From Porticoccaceae bacterium (lineage in GTDB: Bacteria; Pseudomonadota; Gammaproteobacteria; Pseudomonadales; Porticoccaceae): a DNA stretch of 64,000 nt. Position numbers and translations under genes: made by a program. The notes under the pieces are model-generated. The model searched no databases. It had not been told where the DNA came from and saw only the letters and a program-made list of their open reading frames with translations. The stretch lies in the NCBI GenBank assembly GCA_026005035.1, contig BPKH01000002.1:186001-250000 (forward strand), written 5' to 3'. Within the stretch, counting starts at the first letter, position 1. Each line of letters starts with the position of its first letter. Positions 35,855 through 45,520 of this stretch are shown here, piece by piece.

Positions 35855-38782
35855 TCAGGTGGCGGCTTTGGACTCGGGAGTGCGGCGCCGGGGCGCGACC
35901 CGAGGATCGTTGGCCGCCCGCTGGAAGGGGGAAGATACCACTTCCACCGGGGGCGGTTTGGTGATGTCGAGGGGCGGGCTCAGGGGGATTTGCGGCCGCA
36001 GGGTGACCACTTCCACGGTCACCTTCCGGGGCGACACCCGCGGATCGTTGGGCGGCCGCGAGTAGGAAGGCGCCGAGGCGCCGCTCGGCGGGGCGGCTGG
36101 TTCGGCCTCGGGCGCCACTTCGGCGGGTGCCGCGGCGGTCGGTTCCGGAACTGTGCCCACCTCGGTAGCCCCCGCGGTGGTCCGCTCGGCGGCCGGCCGT
36201 TCGGGTTCGGGGGGGAGATCCGCCGCCGGCCGGTCTTCGGCGGCGGCCGGCTCGGCCGCGGGTGCCCCACCTCCCTCGCCGTCCACTTCGCCGGTGCTCG
36301 CAGCGGGCGGGTGCGGCGCCTCCGCGGTGACCTCGGCCGGCGCGGCGCCGACCTCCTCGACGGCGGCTGGCGCCGCCGATGGAGTGGCGACGGGCGCTTC
36401 GGCGGCGGCCGCGGCGGCGCTCTCGTGGGCGTGGGGAGCGCTCTCCTGGGCCGCTTCCTCGGCCGCCAGGGCGGGAGGCAAAGTGACCTTGGCGGGAATG
36501 TCGCGCACCCGCTCGAGGAGCTCCGCCGGCACCGGTTGGCGTTCGCGCTGCCGCCAGGGACCGCGCCGCTCACCGCGCGGCCGTTGCGGTAGGGCCTCCG
36601 CCGCACTTTCCTCGGCCGCGGGGGCGCTGGGGGCCGGTTCGGCAGCGCCCGCGCTGGCGGCGCCGTCGGCGCCCGCTTCCGCTTGTTGTGCCTTGCGCCG
36701 GCCACCGCGGGAGCGCCGCCGCCGGCCGCCGGTGGGACGGGCTTCGCCCGTGGCGGGTAGGGAAGCCACGGCTTCGGCGCGGGTGCCGGTGGAGGCGGCG
36801 GCCGGCGTTGCGGACTCGGCGGCCGCCTCGGCCGGGCGCTCCTCGTTGTCTTTGCGGCTGCGGCGGCGCCCGCCACCGGAGCGGCGCCGGCCGCGGGAAG
36901 GCGCAGGGGTGGATTCCGGTTGGGCCGCGGCGGGAGGCTCGGGCGCCGCCGGCGGGGTGCTCTCTTCGCTGCCCGCCAGGAAGGCCAGCAGGCGCTTGAA
37001 GAAGCCGGCCTTGCGCGCCGCCGAGCTCGGTGGCGCCAGGGGTGTGGGGGCTGGCGGGCGGCCAACCTCAGGGGTGGGGGCGGGTTGCACCTCGGGCGCC
37101 GAGGCCGGCGGCTTCTCGTTCGGCGCTGCGGCTGCCGGGGGCGGGCTGGGCGGCGTGGGCTTCGACCGCTCCGGCGGGGCCGGCTGGGCCGGTGCCAGTT
37201 GCTGGACCGCCGGTTTCTCGATGGGCTTGAGGGCCTCGGGCAGCAGCCGTTCGGTGAGGTCTTCGGCCTGGAATCCTTCGGCGATCAGGTAACTCGCGAC
37301 CCGCTCCACTTCATCCTGTTGGCGCAGGCGCTGGACTTCGTAATGGGGCGTTTCCAGGTGCGGATTGGGCACCACCAGCACCCGCACCCGGCTGCGCTTT
37401 TCGATATTGGCGATCTCCGATCGCTTTTCGTTGAGCAGGTAGGTGGCCACCGGCACGGGCACCACGGCGCGCACTTCGGCGGTGCTCTCCTTCTGCGCTT
37501 CCTCCTCCACCAGGCGGAGGATGGCCAGCGCCAGGGAGCGGGTGCCGCGGATGGTGCCCTGACCCTCGCAGCGGGGGCAGACCTTGAAGGTGGTCTCCTC
37601 CAGGGAGGGGCGCAGCCGCTGGCGGGACATCTCCAGAAGCCCGAAGCGGGAGATCTTGCCCACCTGCACCCGCGCCCGGTCCAGCTCCAGGGCCTGGCGC
37701 ATGCGGTTTTCCACTTCCCGCTGGTTCTTGGGGTTGGCCATGTCGATGAAGTCGATGACGATGAGCCCCCCCACGTCCCGCAACCGCAGCTGGCGGGCGA
37801 TCTCCTCGGCGGCCTCGAGGTTGGTCTGGGTGGCGGTCTCTTCGATGTCGCCCCCCTTGGTGGCCCGCGCCGAATTGATGTCGATGGCCACCAGCGCCTC
37901 GGTGACGTCGATGACGATGGAGCCACCCGAGGGCAGCTTGACCTCCCGCTGGAAGGCGGTCTCGATCTGGTGCTCGATCTGGTAGCGGTTGAAGAGCGGG
38001 ATGGGATCGTCGTAGAAGCGCACCCGGTCGGCAAAAGAGGGCATCACCTGGCGGATGAAGGCGACCGCCAGGTTGTAGGCCTCGGGAGTGTCGACGATCA
38101 CCTCGTCGATGTCCGGCCGCAGGTAATCCCGAATGGCGCGGATGATGACGTTGCTTTCCTGGAAGAGGAAATGAGGCGCCTTGGTTTTGTCCGCTTCCGC
38201 TTTGATGGTGTTCCACAGTTGCAGCAGGTAGTCGAGGTCCCACTGCAGCTCTTCGGCGCTGCGGCCGATGCCGGCGGTGCGCACGATGACGCCCATCCCC
38301 TTGGGAATCTCCAGTTGGCGCATGGCCTCGCGCAGTTCGGCGCGCTCCTCCCCTTCAATGCGCCGCGAGATGCCGCCGGCCCGGGGGTTGTTGGGCATCA
38401 GCACCAGGTAGCGGCCGGCCAGGCTGATGTAGGTGGTGAGGGCGGCGCCCTTGTTGCCGCGCTCCTCCTTGTCCACCTGGACGATGACCTCCGTGCCCTC
38501 CTTGACCAGGTCCTGGATGCGGGGTTTGCCGGAGACCTCGGTGGTGGTGTAGTACTCGGGGGCGATCTCCTTGAAGGGCAGAAATCCGTGCCGCTCGGCG
38601 CCGTAATCGACGAAGGCGGCCTCGAGGCTGGGTTCGATGCGGGCGATGCGGCCCTTGTAGATGTTGGCTTTCTTTTGGACGTGGGAGCGGCTTTCGATAT
38701 CCAGGTCGTACAGGCGCTGGCCGTCCACCAGCGCCACCCGCAGCTCCTCCGGCTGGGTGGCGTTGATCAACATTCTTTTCAT
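35855..38782 (-). CDS. rne: Ribonuclease E
   Basis: This encodes 975 residues. The N-terminal catalytic half carries the S1 domain ([20 protein letters not shown]), the DNase I-like aspartates in [18 protein letters not shown] and [15 protein letters not shown], and the zinc-link CPRCEGQG that joins subunits. From about residue 520 the protein becomes a disordered Pro/Ala/Glu-rich scaffold with arginine-rich patches such as [16 protein letters not shown], which bind RNA and degradosome partners. RNase E starts bulk mRNA decay and processes rRNA and tRNA. A long 5' leader precedes it. rluC is divergent, the usual gammaproteobacterial arrangement. Confidence 0.97.
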   Translation of the reverse strand: MKRMLINATQPEELRVALVDGQRLYDLDIESRSHVQKKANIYKGRIARIEPSLEAAFVDYGAERHGFLPFKEIAPEYYTTTEVSGKPRIQDLVKEGTEVIVQVDKEERGNKGAALTTYISLAGRYLVLMPNNPRAGGISRRIEGEERAELREAMRQLEIPKGMGVIVRTAGIGRSAEELQWDLDYLLQLWNTIKAEADKTKAPHFLFQESNVIIRAIRDYLRPDIDEVIVDTPEAYNLAVAFIRQVMPSFADRVRFYDDPIPLFNRYQIEHQIETAFQREVKLPSGGSIVIDVTEALVAIDINSARATKGGDIEETATQTNLEAAEEIARQLRLRDVGGLIVIDFIDMANPKNQREVENRMRQALELDRARVQVGKISRFGLLEMSRQRLRPSLEETTFKVCPRCEGQGTIRGTRSLALAILRLVEEEAQKESTAEVRAVVPVPVATYLLNEKRSEIANIEKRSRVRVLVVPNPHLETPHYEVQRLRQQDEVERVASYLIAEGFQAEDLTERLLPEALKPIEKPAVQQLAPAQPAPPERSKPTPPSPPPAAAAPNEKPPASAPEVQPAPTPEVGRPPAPTPLAPPSSAARKAGFFKRLLAFLAGSEESTPPAAPEPPAAAQPESTPAPSRGRRRSGGGRRRSRKDNEERPAEAAAESATPAAASTGTRAEAVASLPATGEARPTGGRRRRSRGGRRKAQQAEAGADGAASAGAAEPAPSAPAAEESAAEALPQRPRGERRGPWRQRERQPVPAELLERVRDIPAKVTLPPALAAEEAAQESAPHAHESAAAAAAEAPVATPSAAPAAVEEVGAAPAEVTAEAPHPPAASTGEVDGEGGGAPAAEPAAAEDRPAADLPPEPERPAAERTTAGATEVGTVPEPTAAAPAEVAPEAEPAAPPSGASAPSYSRPPNDPRVSPRKVTVEVVTLRPQIPLSPPLDITKPPPVEVVSSPFQRAANDPRVAPRRRTPESKAAT

Positions 38783-39217
38783 CTGTTGGCCCTCGTGGGG
38801 GACAACAGAACGGCCCGCGGGTCAGGAAGGATCGGTTGCGCAGTGACAACCGCCGGGCGCGCTCTCAGGGCGCGCCGGTTGCGCTCGTCCGGCTCGGATG
38901 GGGTTTGGCTCGTCTCTCCGCGTCCTGGTCGTGGCGTGGCTCTCGACTGCGTGGGTCGGCTTCGCGAAGCCCGTCTGCCGCAAGGGGCGCTCGCCGGGAC
39001 AGGCCGTCGCGGCGGGCGCGGTACGCCTGCCACACGCTGTGGCGGCGCGGGGCGCGGGCAGTCTCGATGGCTTCGTCGATCGGGAAACCTTCTGTGATCC
39101 TGTCGGGCAATTCTGTTGTCGGGTGGCTGTCCACTTGACCCCCGGCAGGTGGCGGGGGCCGCGAATCCGTTGCCGACGGGCGAGCGCCCAGCTTTCAGGC
39201 GCTCGGGCCGCAGTGCA
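38783..39217 (-). promoter_or_regulatory. Long 5' untranslated leader of rne
   Basis: About 430 bases separate the predicted rne promoter from its ATG, with no gene on either strand. E. coli rne also has a long leader (about 360 nt) through which RNase E limits its own mRNA. Length and position suggest the same feedback. No specific hairpin was proven. Confidence 0.5.
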
Positions 39218-39246
39218 AGTCTACCAGAGTTTACTTTGTCGTTCAA
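39218..39246 (-). promoter_or_regulatory. rne: Predicted sigma-70 promoter of rne
   Basis: On the minus strand TTGAAC (39241-39246) and TAGACT (39218-39223) are spaced by 17 bases, a good consensus fit in the divergent rne-rluC gap. Confidence 0.6.
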
Positions 39247-39309
39247 TGAGATAGGCCCACCGCTCGAAGCGGACTGATAGAATGGCGGCGGCGACAGGGC
39301 AGACAGGGC

Positions 39310-40248
39310 ATGAGCGAGGGCCAAGCATCCGCGCAGGTTCGCTTTTTCACCGTGGAAGAGGAGAGCGCCGGCCAGCGGGTGGACAATTTTCTGGCGGCGC
39401 GCCTCAAGGGCGTGCCGCGCTCCCACATCTATCGGATCCTGCGGCGCGGCGAGGTGCGCGTCAACCGGGGGCGGATTCGCCCCGATTACCGGTTGCAGGT
39501 GGGCGATCAGGTGCGGGTGCCGCCTCTGCGGCTGGCCGAGCGCCCACCTGCCGCGGCCCCTGGCCGCGCCCTGCGGCGCCTGTTGGAAGAGGCCGTGCTC
39601 TACGAGGACCGCGATCTCTTGGTGGTGGACAAGCCGGCCGGCCTCGCCGTTCACGGCGGCAGCGGCGTGTCCTTGGGGCTCATCGAGGCGCTGCGCGCCG
39701 CCCGCGACGAGCCCGGGCTCGAACTGGTCCACCGCCTCGACCGCGAGACCTCGGGTTGCCTGCTGGTGGCGAGGCGCCGCGCAGCGCTGCGCCACCTCCA
39801 GCGGGAGCTGCGGGAGCGGCGGGTGGAAAAGGTCTACCTGGCGCTGGTGGAGGGCAGCTGGCCGCGGGGGCTCGAGGAGGTGAGCGCCCCCTTGGAGCGG
39901 ATCCTGGTGGGCGAGGGGGAGCGGAGGGTGCGCCCGAGCCGCGCCGGCAAGGCGGCGCTCACCCGCTTCCGGGTGCGCCGCCGCTTGCCGGAGGCCACCC
40001 TGGTGGAGGCGCAACTGGAGACCGGTCGCACCCATCAGATCCGCGTCCATTGCCGGATCGCCGGCTGCCCCATCCTGGGGGATGAAAAGTACGGTCGCGC
40101 CGCGGTGAACCGCGCCTGGCGCGAGCGCGGACTGCGGCGGCTGTTCCTGCACGCCGCGCGGCTGGCCTTCGAGTTGCCCGGGGAGGGGGGCCGGCTGGAG
40201 GTGGAATCGCCCCTGCCCGCCGATCTGCGGGAGGTGCTGTCGCCGTGA
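39310..40248 (+). CDS. rluC: 23S rRNA pseudouridine synthase RluC
   Basis: This encodes 312 residues. An N-terminal S4 RNA-binding domain (RVDNFLAARLKGVPRSHIYR, LRRGEVRVNRGRIRPDY) precedes the RluA-type catalytic domain. The active aspartate is in LVHRLDRETSGCLLVARR, with the later motif LETGRTHQIRVHCRIAGCPI. RluC makes three pseudouridines in 23S rRNA near the peptidyl-transferase centre. The place opposite rne and the length support RluC over RluD. It overlaps the HAD phosphatase gene by four bases (GTGA). Confidence 0.93.
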   Translation: MSEGQASAQVRFFTVEEESAGQRVDNFLAARLKGVPRSHIYRILRRGEVRVNRGRIRPDYRLQVGDQVRVPPLRLAERPPAAAPGRALRRLLEEAVLYEDRDLLVVDKPAGLAVHGGSGVSLGLIEALRAARDEPGLELVHRLDRETSGCLLVARRRAALRHLQRELRERRVEKVYLALVEGSWPRGLEEVSAPLERILVGEGERRVRPSRAGKAALTRFRVRRRLPEATLVEAQLETGRTHQIRVHCRIAGCPILGDEKYGRAAVNRAWRERGLRRLFLHAARLAFELPGEGGRLEVESPLPADLREVLSP

Positions 40249-40964
40249 GCGAGGTGGCGTTGTTGGTGTTCGACTGGGACGGCACCCTGTCCGATTCCCT
40301 GGAGCGGATCGTCACCTGCCTGCAGATCGCCGCCGAAGAGGTGGGTCTGCCCGTGCCCAGCGAGGCCGAGGGGCGGGCCATCGTCGGCTTGGGGCTGCCG
40401 GAGGCGCTGGCGCGCCTCTTTCCCGGGGCTGCCGAAGAGCGCCTGGCCGCCCTGCAGGAGAGCTACGCCCGCCACTACGTGCGCCTCGACGCCGAGCCGC
40501 CCCCCTTTTTCGACACGGTGCTGGAAACCCTGGAGGCGCTGCGCGCCGACGGATATCGACTGGCGGTGGCCACGGGCAAGAGCCGCCGGGGGCTCGACCG
40601 GGTGCTTGCCAGGCTGGGCATGGACGGGTTTTTCCACGCCACCCGCTGTGCCGACGAAACTCGCTCCAAGCCCCATCCGCGCATGCTCCAAGAGCTCCTC
40701 GCGCTCTTCGAGTTGCCCCCCGAGCGGGCCCTGATGGTGGGCGACACCACCTTCGACATGGAGATGGCGCGGCGCGCCGGAATGCCCCGACTCGGCGTTT
40801 CCTGGGGCGCCCATCCGGCGGAACAGCTCCTCCCTTGGCGCCCCATCGGCATCCTCGAGCGCTTCGCCGAGCTGCGCGACCTGCTGGGAGGGGGCGAACT
40901 CAGGGCACCGGCACGCCCATCCGGCGCAAAAGCTCCGCCACCCGAATCAAAGGCAGGCCGATGA
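40245..40964 (+). CDS. HAD-IA family phosphatase, Gph-like
   Basis: This encodes 239 residues from a GTG overlapping the rluC stop. HAD motif I is FDWDGTLSDS, motif II lies in LAVATGKSRRG, motif III is the lysine in CADETRSKPHPRML, and motif IV is MVGDTTFDMEMARRAGM. The helical cap between motifs I and II fits subfamily IA, such as phosphoglycolate phosphatase. In many gammaproteobacteria a gene of this type follows rluC. The substrate is uncertain. Its last 65 bases overlap the 3' end of the convergent maf gene. Confidence 0.9.
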   Translation: MSEVALLVFDWDGTLSDSLERIVTCLQIAAEEVGLPVPSEAEGRAIVGLGLPEALARLFPGAAEERLAALQESYARHYVRLDAEPPPFFDTVLETLEALRADGYRLAVATGKSRRGLDRVLARLGMDGFFHATRCADETRSKPHPRMLQELLALFELPPERALMVGDTTFDMEMARRAGMPRLGVSWGAHPAEQLLPWRPIGILERFAELRDLLGGGELRAPARPSGAKAPPPESKAGR

Positions 40965-41478
40965 GCGCCGTGGGGTCGTCGCTCGTCACCCGGGAAAAGA
41001 GGGCGATGCCGAGCCCCTCCACGCGAAAGGCCCCGACGCAGTCGAACACCTCTTCCCGCGCCAGGTAGCGCTCGATCTCTTCGTCGCCCAGGGAGCGGAA
41101 CTCCACCTCCACCTCGGTCGACGCCTCGAGGAGTCTGCCGCTGCCCGCATCGTAGAGGGCCACCGCGGTGACGAAGGTCAGGGTGTGCCCGGCCAGGCGG
41201 TGCAACTGGGCGCGGGCAGTGGCGCGGTCGCCCGGCTTGCGCAGCATCGTCCCCTCCCAGGCCGCGGCCTGATCGGCACCGAGGATCAGGTGGTCGGGAT
41301 GGCGGTCGGCGAGCGCCTGGGCCTTGGCCCGGGCGAGGCGCGCGCAGTAGTGCGCCACCGCCTCGCCGGGCAGGGGCGTTTCGTCCACTTGGGGAGACGC
41401 CCAGGTGAAGGGCACGCCGAGGCGAGCGAGGAGCGCGCGGCGGTGGGGCGAGGAGGAGGCGAGCAGCAGCGGGCGCAT
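40900..41478 (-). CDS. yceF: Maf/YceF nucleoside triphosphate pyrophosphatase
   Basis: This encodes 192 residues from the ATG at 41478 (MRPLLLASSSPHRRALLARL). The Maf opening S-S-P-x-R and the motif HLILGADQAAAWEGTMLRKP are clear. VTAVALYDAGSGRLLEASTE and the C-terminal GLPLIRVAELLRRMG complete the fold. Such enzymes hydrolyse modified nucleotides (m7GTP for YceF) to their monophosphates. Location beside yceD-rpmF supports YceF over the YhdE branch. An upstream in-frame start would add 32 unconserved residues. Confidence 0.9.
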   Translation of the reverse strand: MRPLLLASSSPHRRALLARLGVPFTWASPQVDETPLPGEAVAHYCARLARAKAQALADRHPDHLILGADQAAAWEGTMLRKPGDRATARAQLHRLAGHTLTFVTAVALYDAGSGRLLEASTEVEVEFRSLGDEEIERYLAREEVFDCVGAFRVEGLGIALFSRVTSDDPTALIGLPLIRVAELLRRMGVPVP

Positions 41479-41745
41479 GGCGGTTGCCGCGGGGCCGAAA
41501 CCGGTTTCCGGAGAGTCGCGCCAGTGTAGGGGGAAGCGGCGGCGAGGGCCAGGGGTTTTCCGGGTTCGGCACATCGGAGATGGCGAGACCTCGGGGACCT
41601 TCTATCCGGCGGCCCCAAGGTGCTCGGCCGGGGTAGGCTGCAGGGTTGGCGGATGGGGGCGGAAGAGGTGGTCGACCTGCTCCCAGCGCTGCACCCGAGG
41701 GCGCAGTGCGCGGATCGCGGCGGGCAGCGGATCGCCGGAAGGTGC

Positions 41746-41843
41746 GTAGCCCGGATGAAGGCGCGCAGCGCCGGAATCCCCCGATGCGGAGAATCTGTGG
41801 CCGGTGGCGTTTCCCGGATTCCGCTAAGCTCCATCCGGGCTAC
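41746..41843. repeat. Paired interspersed palindrome (REP-like), copy 3
   Basis: The left arm starts GTAGCCCGGATGAAGGCGCG. The right arm ends CTCCATCCGGGCTAC and is its inverted partner, with about 30 bases between. It sits in the 490-base gap between yceF and yceD. The rest of that gap contains no recognisable gene. Confidence 0.8.
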
Positions 41844-41932
41844 GCCCGTCAGGACTCTTCGCCAGCTCGCTTCGGCGTCTGTGGGCTCTCCGGATGCGAT
41901 CAGGGGGCAGGTTCCGCCGCCGGATGGGCTTT

Positions 41933-41961
41933 TTGACAGGCGACTGGCCCGGGCATAGAAT
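41933..41961 (+). promoter_or_regulatory. Strong sigma-70 promoter for yceD-rpmF-plsX
   Basis: A consensus TTGACA (41933-41938) and TAGAAT (41956-41961) are spaced by exactly 17 bases. Transcription should start near 41968, only about three bases before the yceD ATG at 41971. Confidence 0.8.
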
Positions 41962-41970
41962 TGCGCGCCT

Positions 41971-42489
41971 ATGCCAGCACCCAGCGCGACGCCCAGGCTG
42001 CCGAGGTTTGTCGATCCCCGCAGGCTGGCGAGCCAGGAGGCCCGCCTGGTGGGGCACGTCGCCCTGGCGGATCTCCACCGGCTCGCGGCCGCGGTCCTCG
42101 AGGCGAGCGACTCCAGTGTGGAGTTGCTGTTCCGCCGCGACGACCAGCAGCGCACCCTGGTGGAAGGGCGCTTTTCCCTGGAGGTGACCCTGGTCTGCCA
42201 GCGCTGCCTGGAGCCGGTGCGGCTGGCCCTGTCCGGCGAGTGCCGGGTGGGGGTGGTGGGCGACGAGGCGCGGGCCGCCCAGCTGCCCCGCCGCCTCGAC
42301 GCCTGGGTGGTGGAGGGAGAAGCGGGCGACCTCTACGAGTGGCTGGAGGACGAGTTTTTGCTCGCGCTGCCCATCGTGCCTTTCCACGACAGGGCGGAGT
42401 GCGCCGCCAGCGGGCGCTACTCCACGGGTGGTGGCCGGCCCGGCAATCCCTTTGCCGCGCTGCGCGCCCTCAAGGGAGGAAAAGACTGA
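41971..42489 (+). CDS. yceD: YceD family (DUF177) 23S rRNA accumulation protein
   Basis: This encodes 172 residues. The YceD signature C-x2-C is in VTLVCQRCLEPVRLALSGEC, and the acidic EDEFLLALPIVPFHD segment and C-terminal NPFAALRALKGGKD match the family. YceD is needed for normal 23S rRNA levels and always sits before rpmF. The next gene starts 39 bases downstream. The promoter places the transcript start almost on the ATG, so translation may be near-leaderless. The start matches E. coli YceD length. Confidence 0.92.
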   Translation: MPAPSATPRLPRFVDPRRLASQEARLVGHVALADLHRLAAAVLEASDSSVELLFRRDDQQRTLVEGRFSLEVTLVCQRCLEPVRLALSGECRVGVVGDEARAAQLPRRLDAWVVEGEAGDLYEWLEDEFLLALPIVPFHDRAECAASGRYSTGGGRPGNPFAALRALKGGKD

Positions 42490-42528
42490 CGCGGCTCTCC
42501 GGGTGAGGGCCGACAAGCGGAGAGAACC

Positions 42529-42708
42529 ATGGCCGTTCAGCAAAACCGCAAGACTCGATCCAAGCGCGGCATGCGCCGGTCCCACGACGCCCTGACAGGG
42601 CCCACCTTGTCGGTGGATCCGGTCAGCGGCGAGAAGCATCGCCGCCATCACGTCACTGCCGACGGTTTCTACCGCGGCCGCAAAGTCGTCGACAGCGAAG
42701 ACGAATAA
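42529..42708 (+). CDS. rpmF: 50S ribosomal protein L32
   Basis: This encodes 59 residues. It starts [20 protein letters not shown], the invariant L32 opening, and continues [20 protein letters not shown]. An AAGCGGAGAG site precedes the ATG. The zinc cysteines present in some L32 proteins are absent, as in most gammaproteobacteria. It is co-transcribed between yceD and plsX. Confidence 0.98.
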   Translation: MAVQQNRKTRSKRGMRRSHDALTGPTLSVDPVSGEKHRRHHVTADGFYRGRKVVDSEDE

Positions 42709-42720
42709 ACCCCACCGCCG

Positions 42721-43728
42721 GTGGCGCCCAGCGTTCGACTCGCCGTCGATGCTATGGGGGGCGATGGGGGTCCCGCCGTGGCCGTGGGCGCGGTAGTGGA
42801 CGCCCTGGAGCGGTGGCCGTCGCTCTTTTGCGAGCTCCACGGGCGGCCCGACGTCCTCGAACCCCTCCTTCGGGGAGTTCCTCACCCCCTGCGGGAACGT
42901 TTGGCGGTGGAAGCGGCGCCCGACGTGGTGGCGATGGGGGAAAGGCCGGCGCGGGCCTTGCGCAACGGCCGCAACAGTTCCCTGTGGCGGGCCCTCGAGG
43001 CCCTCGCCGAGGAGCGCGTGGACGGCTGTGTCAGTGGCGGCAACACCGGCGCGCTGTTGCTGATCGGGGTCAAACTGATCGGCACCTTCCCGGGCATCGA
43101 GCGCCCCGCTCTCTGCACGGCCCTGCCCACCGCGGCGGGGCGGGCCCACCTCCTAGACATGGGCGCCAACCTGGATTGCGACGCGGAGCTGTTGTGGCAG
43201 TTCGCCCGCATGGGCAGTGCACTCGCGGCGGCTACCTCCGGCGTGCCGTCGCCGCGGGTGGGCCTTCTCAACGTGGGGAGCGAGGCGGAAAAGGGCGACG
43301 CGGTGGTGCGCGAGGCGGCGGCGCTCCTGGAGGCGGATGCGCGCATCAACTATTGTGGCTTCGTGGAGGGAGACGGCATCTTCTCGGGGCGGGTGGACGT
43401 GGTGGTCTGCGACGGCTTTGCGGGCAACGTGGCCATCAAGGCGGCGGAAGGGGTGGCCCAGCTGGTGGGTGGGATGCTGCGCAGTCACCTCGCCCGCACA
43501 CCGCGGGCCCGCCTCGGTGCCTGGGTGGCGCGGCCGGCGCTGGCGGCACTCTTGTCGCGCCTCGACCCCGCCAAGTACAACGGCGGCAGTCTGCTCGGCC
43601 TGCGCCGCACCGTGGTCAAGAGCCGCGGCAACGCCAGCCGCGCGGGCCTGTGCAACGCCATCGGCGTCGCCCTCGCCGAAGTGGAGCGCAAGCTCCCGGA
43701 GCGGATCCACGAGGCGCTCGCCGCCTGA
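42721..43728 (+). CDS. plsX: Phosphate acyltransferase PlsX
   Basis: This encodes 335 residues from a GTG 12 bases after rpmF. Signatures are RLAVDAMGGDGGPAVAVGAV, GCVSGGNTGALLLIGVKLIG, HLLDMGANLDCDAELLWQFA and DVVVCDGFAGNVAIKAAEGV, with KSRGNASRAGLCNAIGVALA at the end. PlsX converts acyl-ACP to acyl-phosphate for phospholipid synthesis. In most relatives fabH follows. Here fabD begins 29 bases later. Confidence 0.96.
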   Translation: MAPSVRLAVDAMGGDGGPAVAVGAVVDALERWPSLFCELHGRPDVLEPLLRGVPHPLRERLAVEAAPDVVAMGERPARALRNGRNSSLWRALEALAEERVDGCVSGGNTGALLLIGVKLIGTFPGIERPALCTALPTAAGRAHLLDMGANLDCDAELLWQFARMGSALAAATSGVPSPRVGLLNVGSEAEKGDAVVREAAALLEADARINYCGFVEGDGIFSGRVDVVVCDGFAGNVAIKAAEGVAQLVGGMLRSHLARTPRARLGAWVARPALAALLSRLDPAKYNGGSLLGLRRTVVKSRGNASRAGLCNAIGVALAEVERKLPERIHEALAA

Positions 43729-43757
43729 GATTCCAAGGGCGCGTGGAGAAAAAAGCG

Positions 43758-44726
43758 GTGGACAACAAAGACAATTTGGCTTTCGTCTTCCCCGGCCAGG
43801 GTTCGCAGCGGGTGGGGATGCTGGCGGAGCTGGCCGCCCGCTACCCGGTGGTGGAGCAGACCTTCGCCGAGGCCTCCGAGGTGTTGGGCTATGACCTCTG
43901 GCGCCTGGTCCAAGAGGGCCCCGAGGAGGCGCTGGCCCTCACCGAGCGCACCCAGCCGATGTTGCTTGCGGCGAGCACCGCCGTCTGGCGGGTGTGGAAC
44001 GAGCGGGGCGGGGCGCGGCCGGCTTGGCTCGCCGGCCATAGTCTGGGGGAATGGTCGGCCCTGGTGGCCGCGGAAGTGGTGGATTTCCCCGCGGCGGTCC
44101 AGCTGGTTCGGCTGCGCGGCGCCTACATGCAGGAGGCGGTGCCTCCCGGCGAAGGAGCCATGGCCGCGGTGATGGGAGTGGCCGAAGAGGAGGTGGAGCG
44201 CGTCTGCGCCGAGGTGGCCGGGGACCAGGTGGTGGCGGCGGTGAACTACAACTCACCGGGTCAGGTGGTGATCGCCGGCCACGCGCCCGCCGTGGCCCGG
44301 GCCCTCGAGGCGCTGCGTGCCGCCGGGGCGCGGCGGGCGGTGCCGCTGCCGGTGAGCGCCCCCTTCCACACCTCCCTGATGCGGCCGGCCGCCGAACGGC
44401 TCGCCAGAGAGGTGCGCGCCACGCCCTTCCGGGCCCCCCGCATCCCCGTGATCCACAATGTCCACGCCGCGCCGGAGGCCGATCCCGAGGCCATCAAGGA
44501 GCTGGTGATCGAGCAGATCCACCGCCCGGTCCTCTGGGTGGATTGCGTGCGCGCCCTCGCCGAGCGAGGGGTGGAGATCCTGGTGGAGTGCGGGCCGGGA
44601 CGGGTATTGCAGGGGCTCGTCCGGCGCATCGACCGGTCCCTGGCCGCCTATGCCGCCGACGAGCCTGCGGCCTTGGAGGAGGCGCTGGGCGCCGTCTGTG
44701 AAACCCTGGGGGAGGGCAACGAATGA
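43758..44726 (+). CDS. fabD: Malonyl-CoA:ACP transacylase
   Basis: This encodes 322 residues from the GTG at 43758 (GGAG nine bases upstream; another in-frame GTG at 43743 is possible). FabD loads malonate onto acyl carrier protein. The nucleophile serine is in LAGHSLGEWSALVAAE. FVFPGQGSQRVGM opens the protein, and the catalytic histidine lies in LPVSAPFHTSLMRPAAERLA. The NYNSPGQVVIAGHAPAVARA segment is typical. It directly follows plsX without fabH and overlaps fabG by four bases. Confidence 0.96.
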   Translation: MDNKDNLAFVFPGQGSQRVGMLAELAARYPVVEQTFAEASEVLGYDLWRLVQEGPEEALALTERTQPMLLAASTAVWRVWNERGGARPAWLAGHSLGEWSALVAAEVVDFPAAVQLVRLRGAYMQEAVPPGEGAMAAVMGVAEEEVERVCAEVAGDQVVAAVNYNSPGQVVIAGHAPAVARALEALRAAGARRAVPLPVSAPFHTSLMRPAAERLAREVRATPFRAPRIPVIHNVHAAPEADPEAIKELVIEQIHRPVLWVDCVRALAERGVEILVECGPGRVLQGLVRRIDRSLAAYAADEPAALEEALGAVCETLGEGNE

Positions 44727-45466
44727 GTCTGGCGGGAAAGATCGCGCTGGTCACCGGCGGAAGCCGCGGCATTGGTGCGGCCATCGCCGATGCCTTGGGG
44801 GAGCGGGGCGCGAGCGTGGTCGCCACCGCCACCACCCCCGAGGGCGCCGAATCGATCACCGAACGATTTGCCACGCGGGGTGTCGAAGGGGTGGGCATGG
44901 TGCTCGACGTGCGCTCCGCGGACGCCGTGGCGGCACTTTTCGAAGCCGTCGGCGAGCGCTTCGGGGCGCCGACGATCCTCGTCAACAACGCCGGCATTAC
45001 CCGCGACAACCTGTTGCTGCGGATGAAGGACGAGGAGTGGCAGGAGGTGGTCGACACCAACCTCAACTCGGTCTACCGCCTCTGCCGCCACGCGGTTCGG
45101 GGCATGGCCCGCGCCCGCTGGGGGCGGATCGTCAACATCGGCTCGGTGGTGGGCGCCATGGGCAACGTCGGCCAGAGCAATTACGCCGCCGCCAAGGCGG
45201 GACTCGAGGGGTTCACCCGCGCTCTGGCGCGAGAGCTGGGCAGCCGCAACATCACCGTCAACACGGTGGCGCCCGGCTTCGTGGAGACCGACATGACCGC
45301 CAAGCTGCCCGCGGAGCAGCGGCAGGCTCTCCTTTCCCGAATTCCCCTCGAGCGCTTCGGGCGCGCCGAAGAGATCGCCGAGGTGGTGTGCTTTCTGGTC
45401 GGTGATGGCGGAGCGTACATCACCGGAGAGACGATTCACGTCAATGGAGGGCTGTACATGGCCTAG
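44723..45466 (+). CDS. fabG: 3-oxoacyl-[ACP] reductase
   Basis: This encodes 247 residues. The NADPH-binding motif is ALVTGGSRGIGAAIADALGE, with NNAGITRDNLLLRMKDEEW. The catalytic Ser-Tyr-Lys lies in IVNIGSVVGAMGNVGQSNYA plus AAKAGLEGFTRALARE. The family end GGAYITGETIHVNGGLYM is intact. FabG reduces 3-ketoacyl-ACP in each elongation round. The ATGA overlap with fabD shows coupling. Confidence 0.97.
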   Translation: MSLAGKIALVTGGSRGIGAAIADALGERGASVVATATTPEGAESITERFATRGVEGVGMVLDVRSADAVAALFEAVGERFGAPTILVNNAGITRDNLLLRMKDEEWQEVVDTNLNSVYRLCRHAVRGMARARWGRIVNIGSVVGAMGNVGQSNYAAAKAGLEGFTRALARELGSRNITVNTVAPGFVETDMTAKLPAEQRQALLSRIPLERFGRAEEIAEVVCFLVGDGGAYITGETIHVNGGLYMA

Positions 45467-45492
45467 CCGCTGACCTCAAGTGACGCACTCGG

Positions 45493-45520
45493 TTTGCCGT
45501 TCCCCCATTTGGGGTAAAAT
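45493..45520 (+). promoter_or_regulatory. Predicted internal promoter of acpP
   Basis: TTTGCC (45493-45498) and TAAAAT (45515-45520) are spaced by 16 bases, within the fabG-acpP gap. The sequence between contains a CCCCATTTGGGG inverted repeat. A dedicated promoter is expected for the abundant acyl carrier protein. Confidence 0.55.

Noticed and set aside
36153-39097. Long plus-strand frames opposite rne
   Set aside because: Shadows of the low-complexity, GC-rich RNase E coding sequence, without domain signatures.
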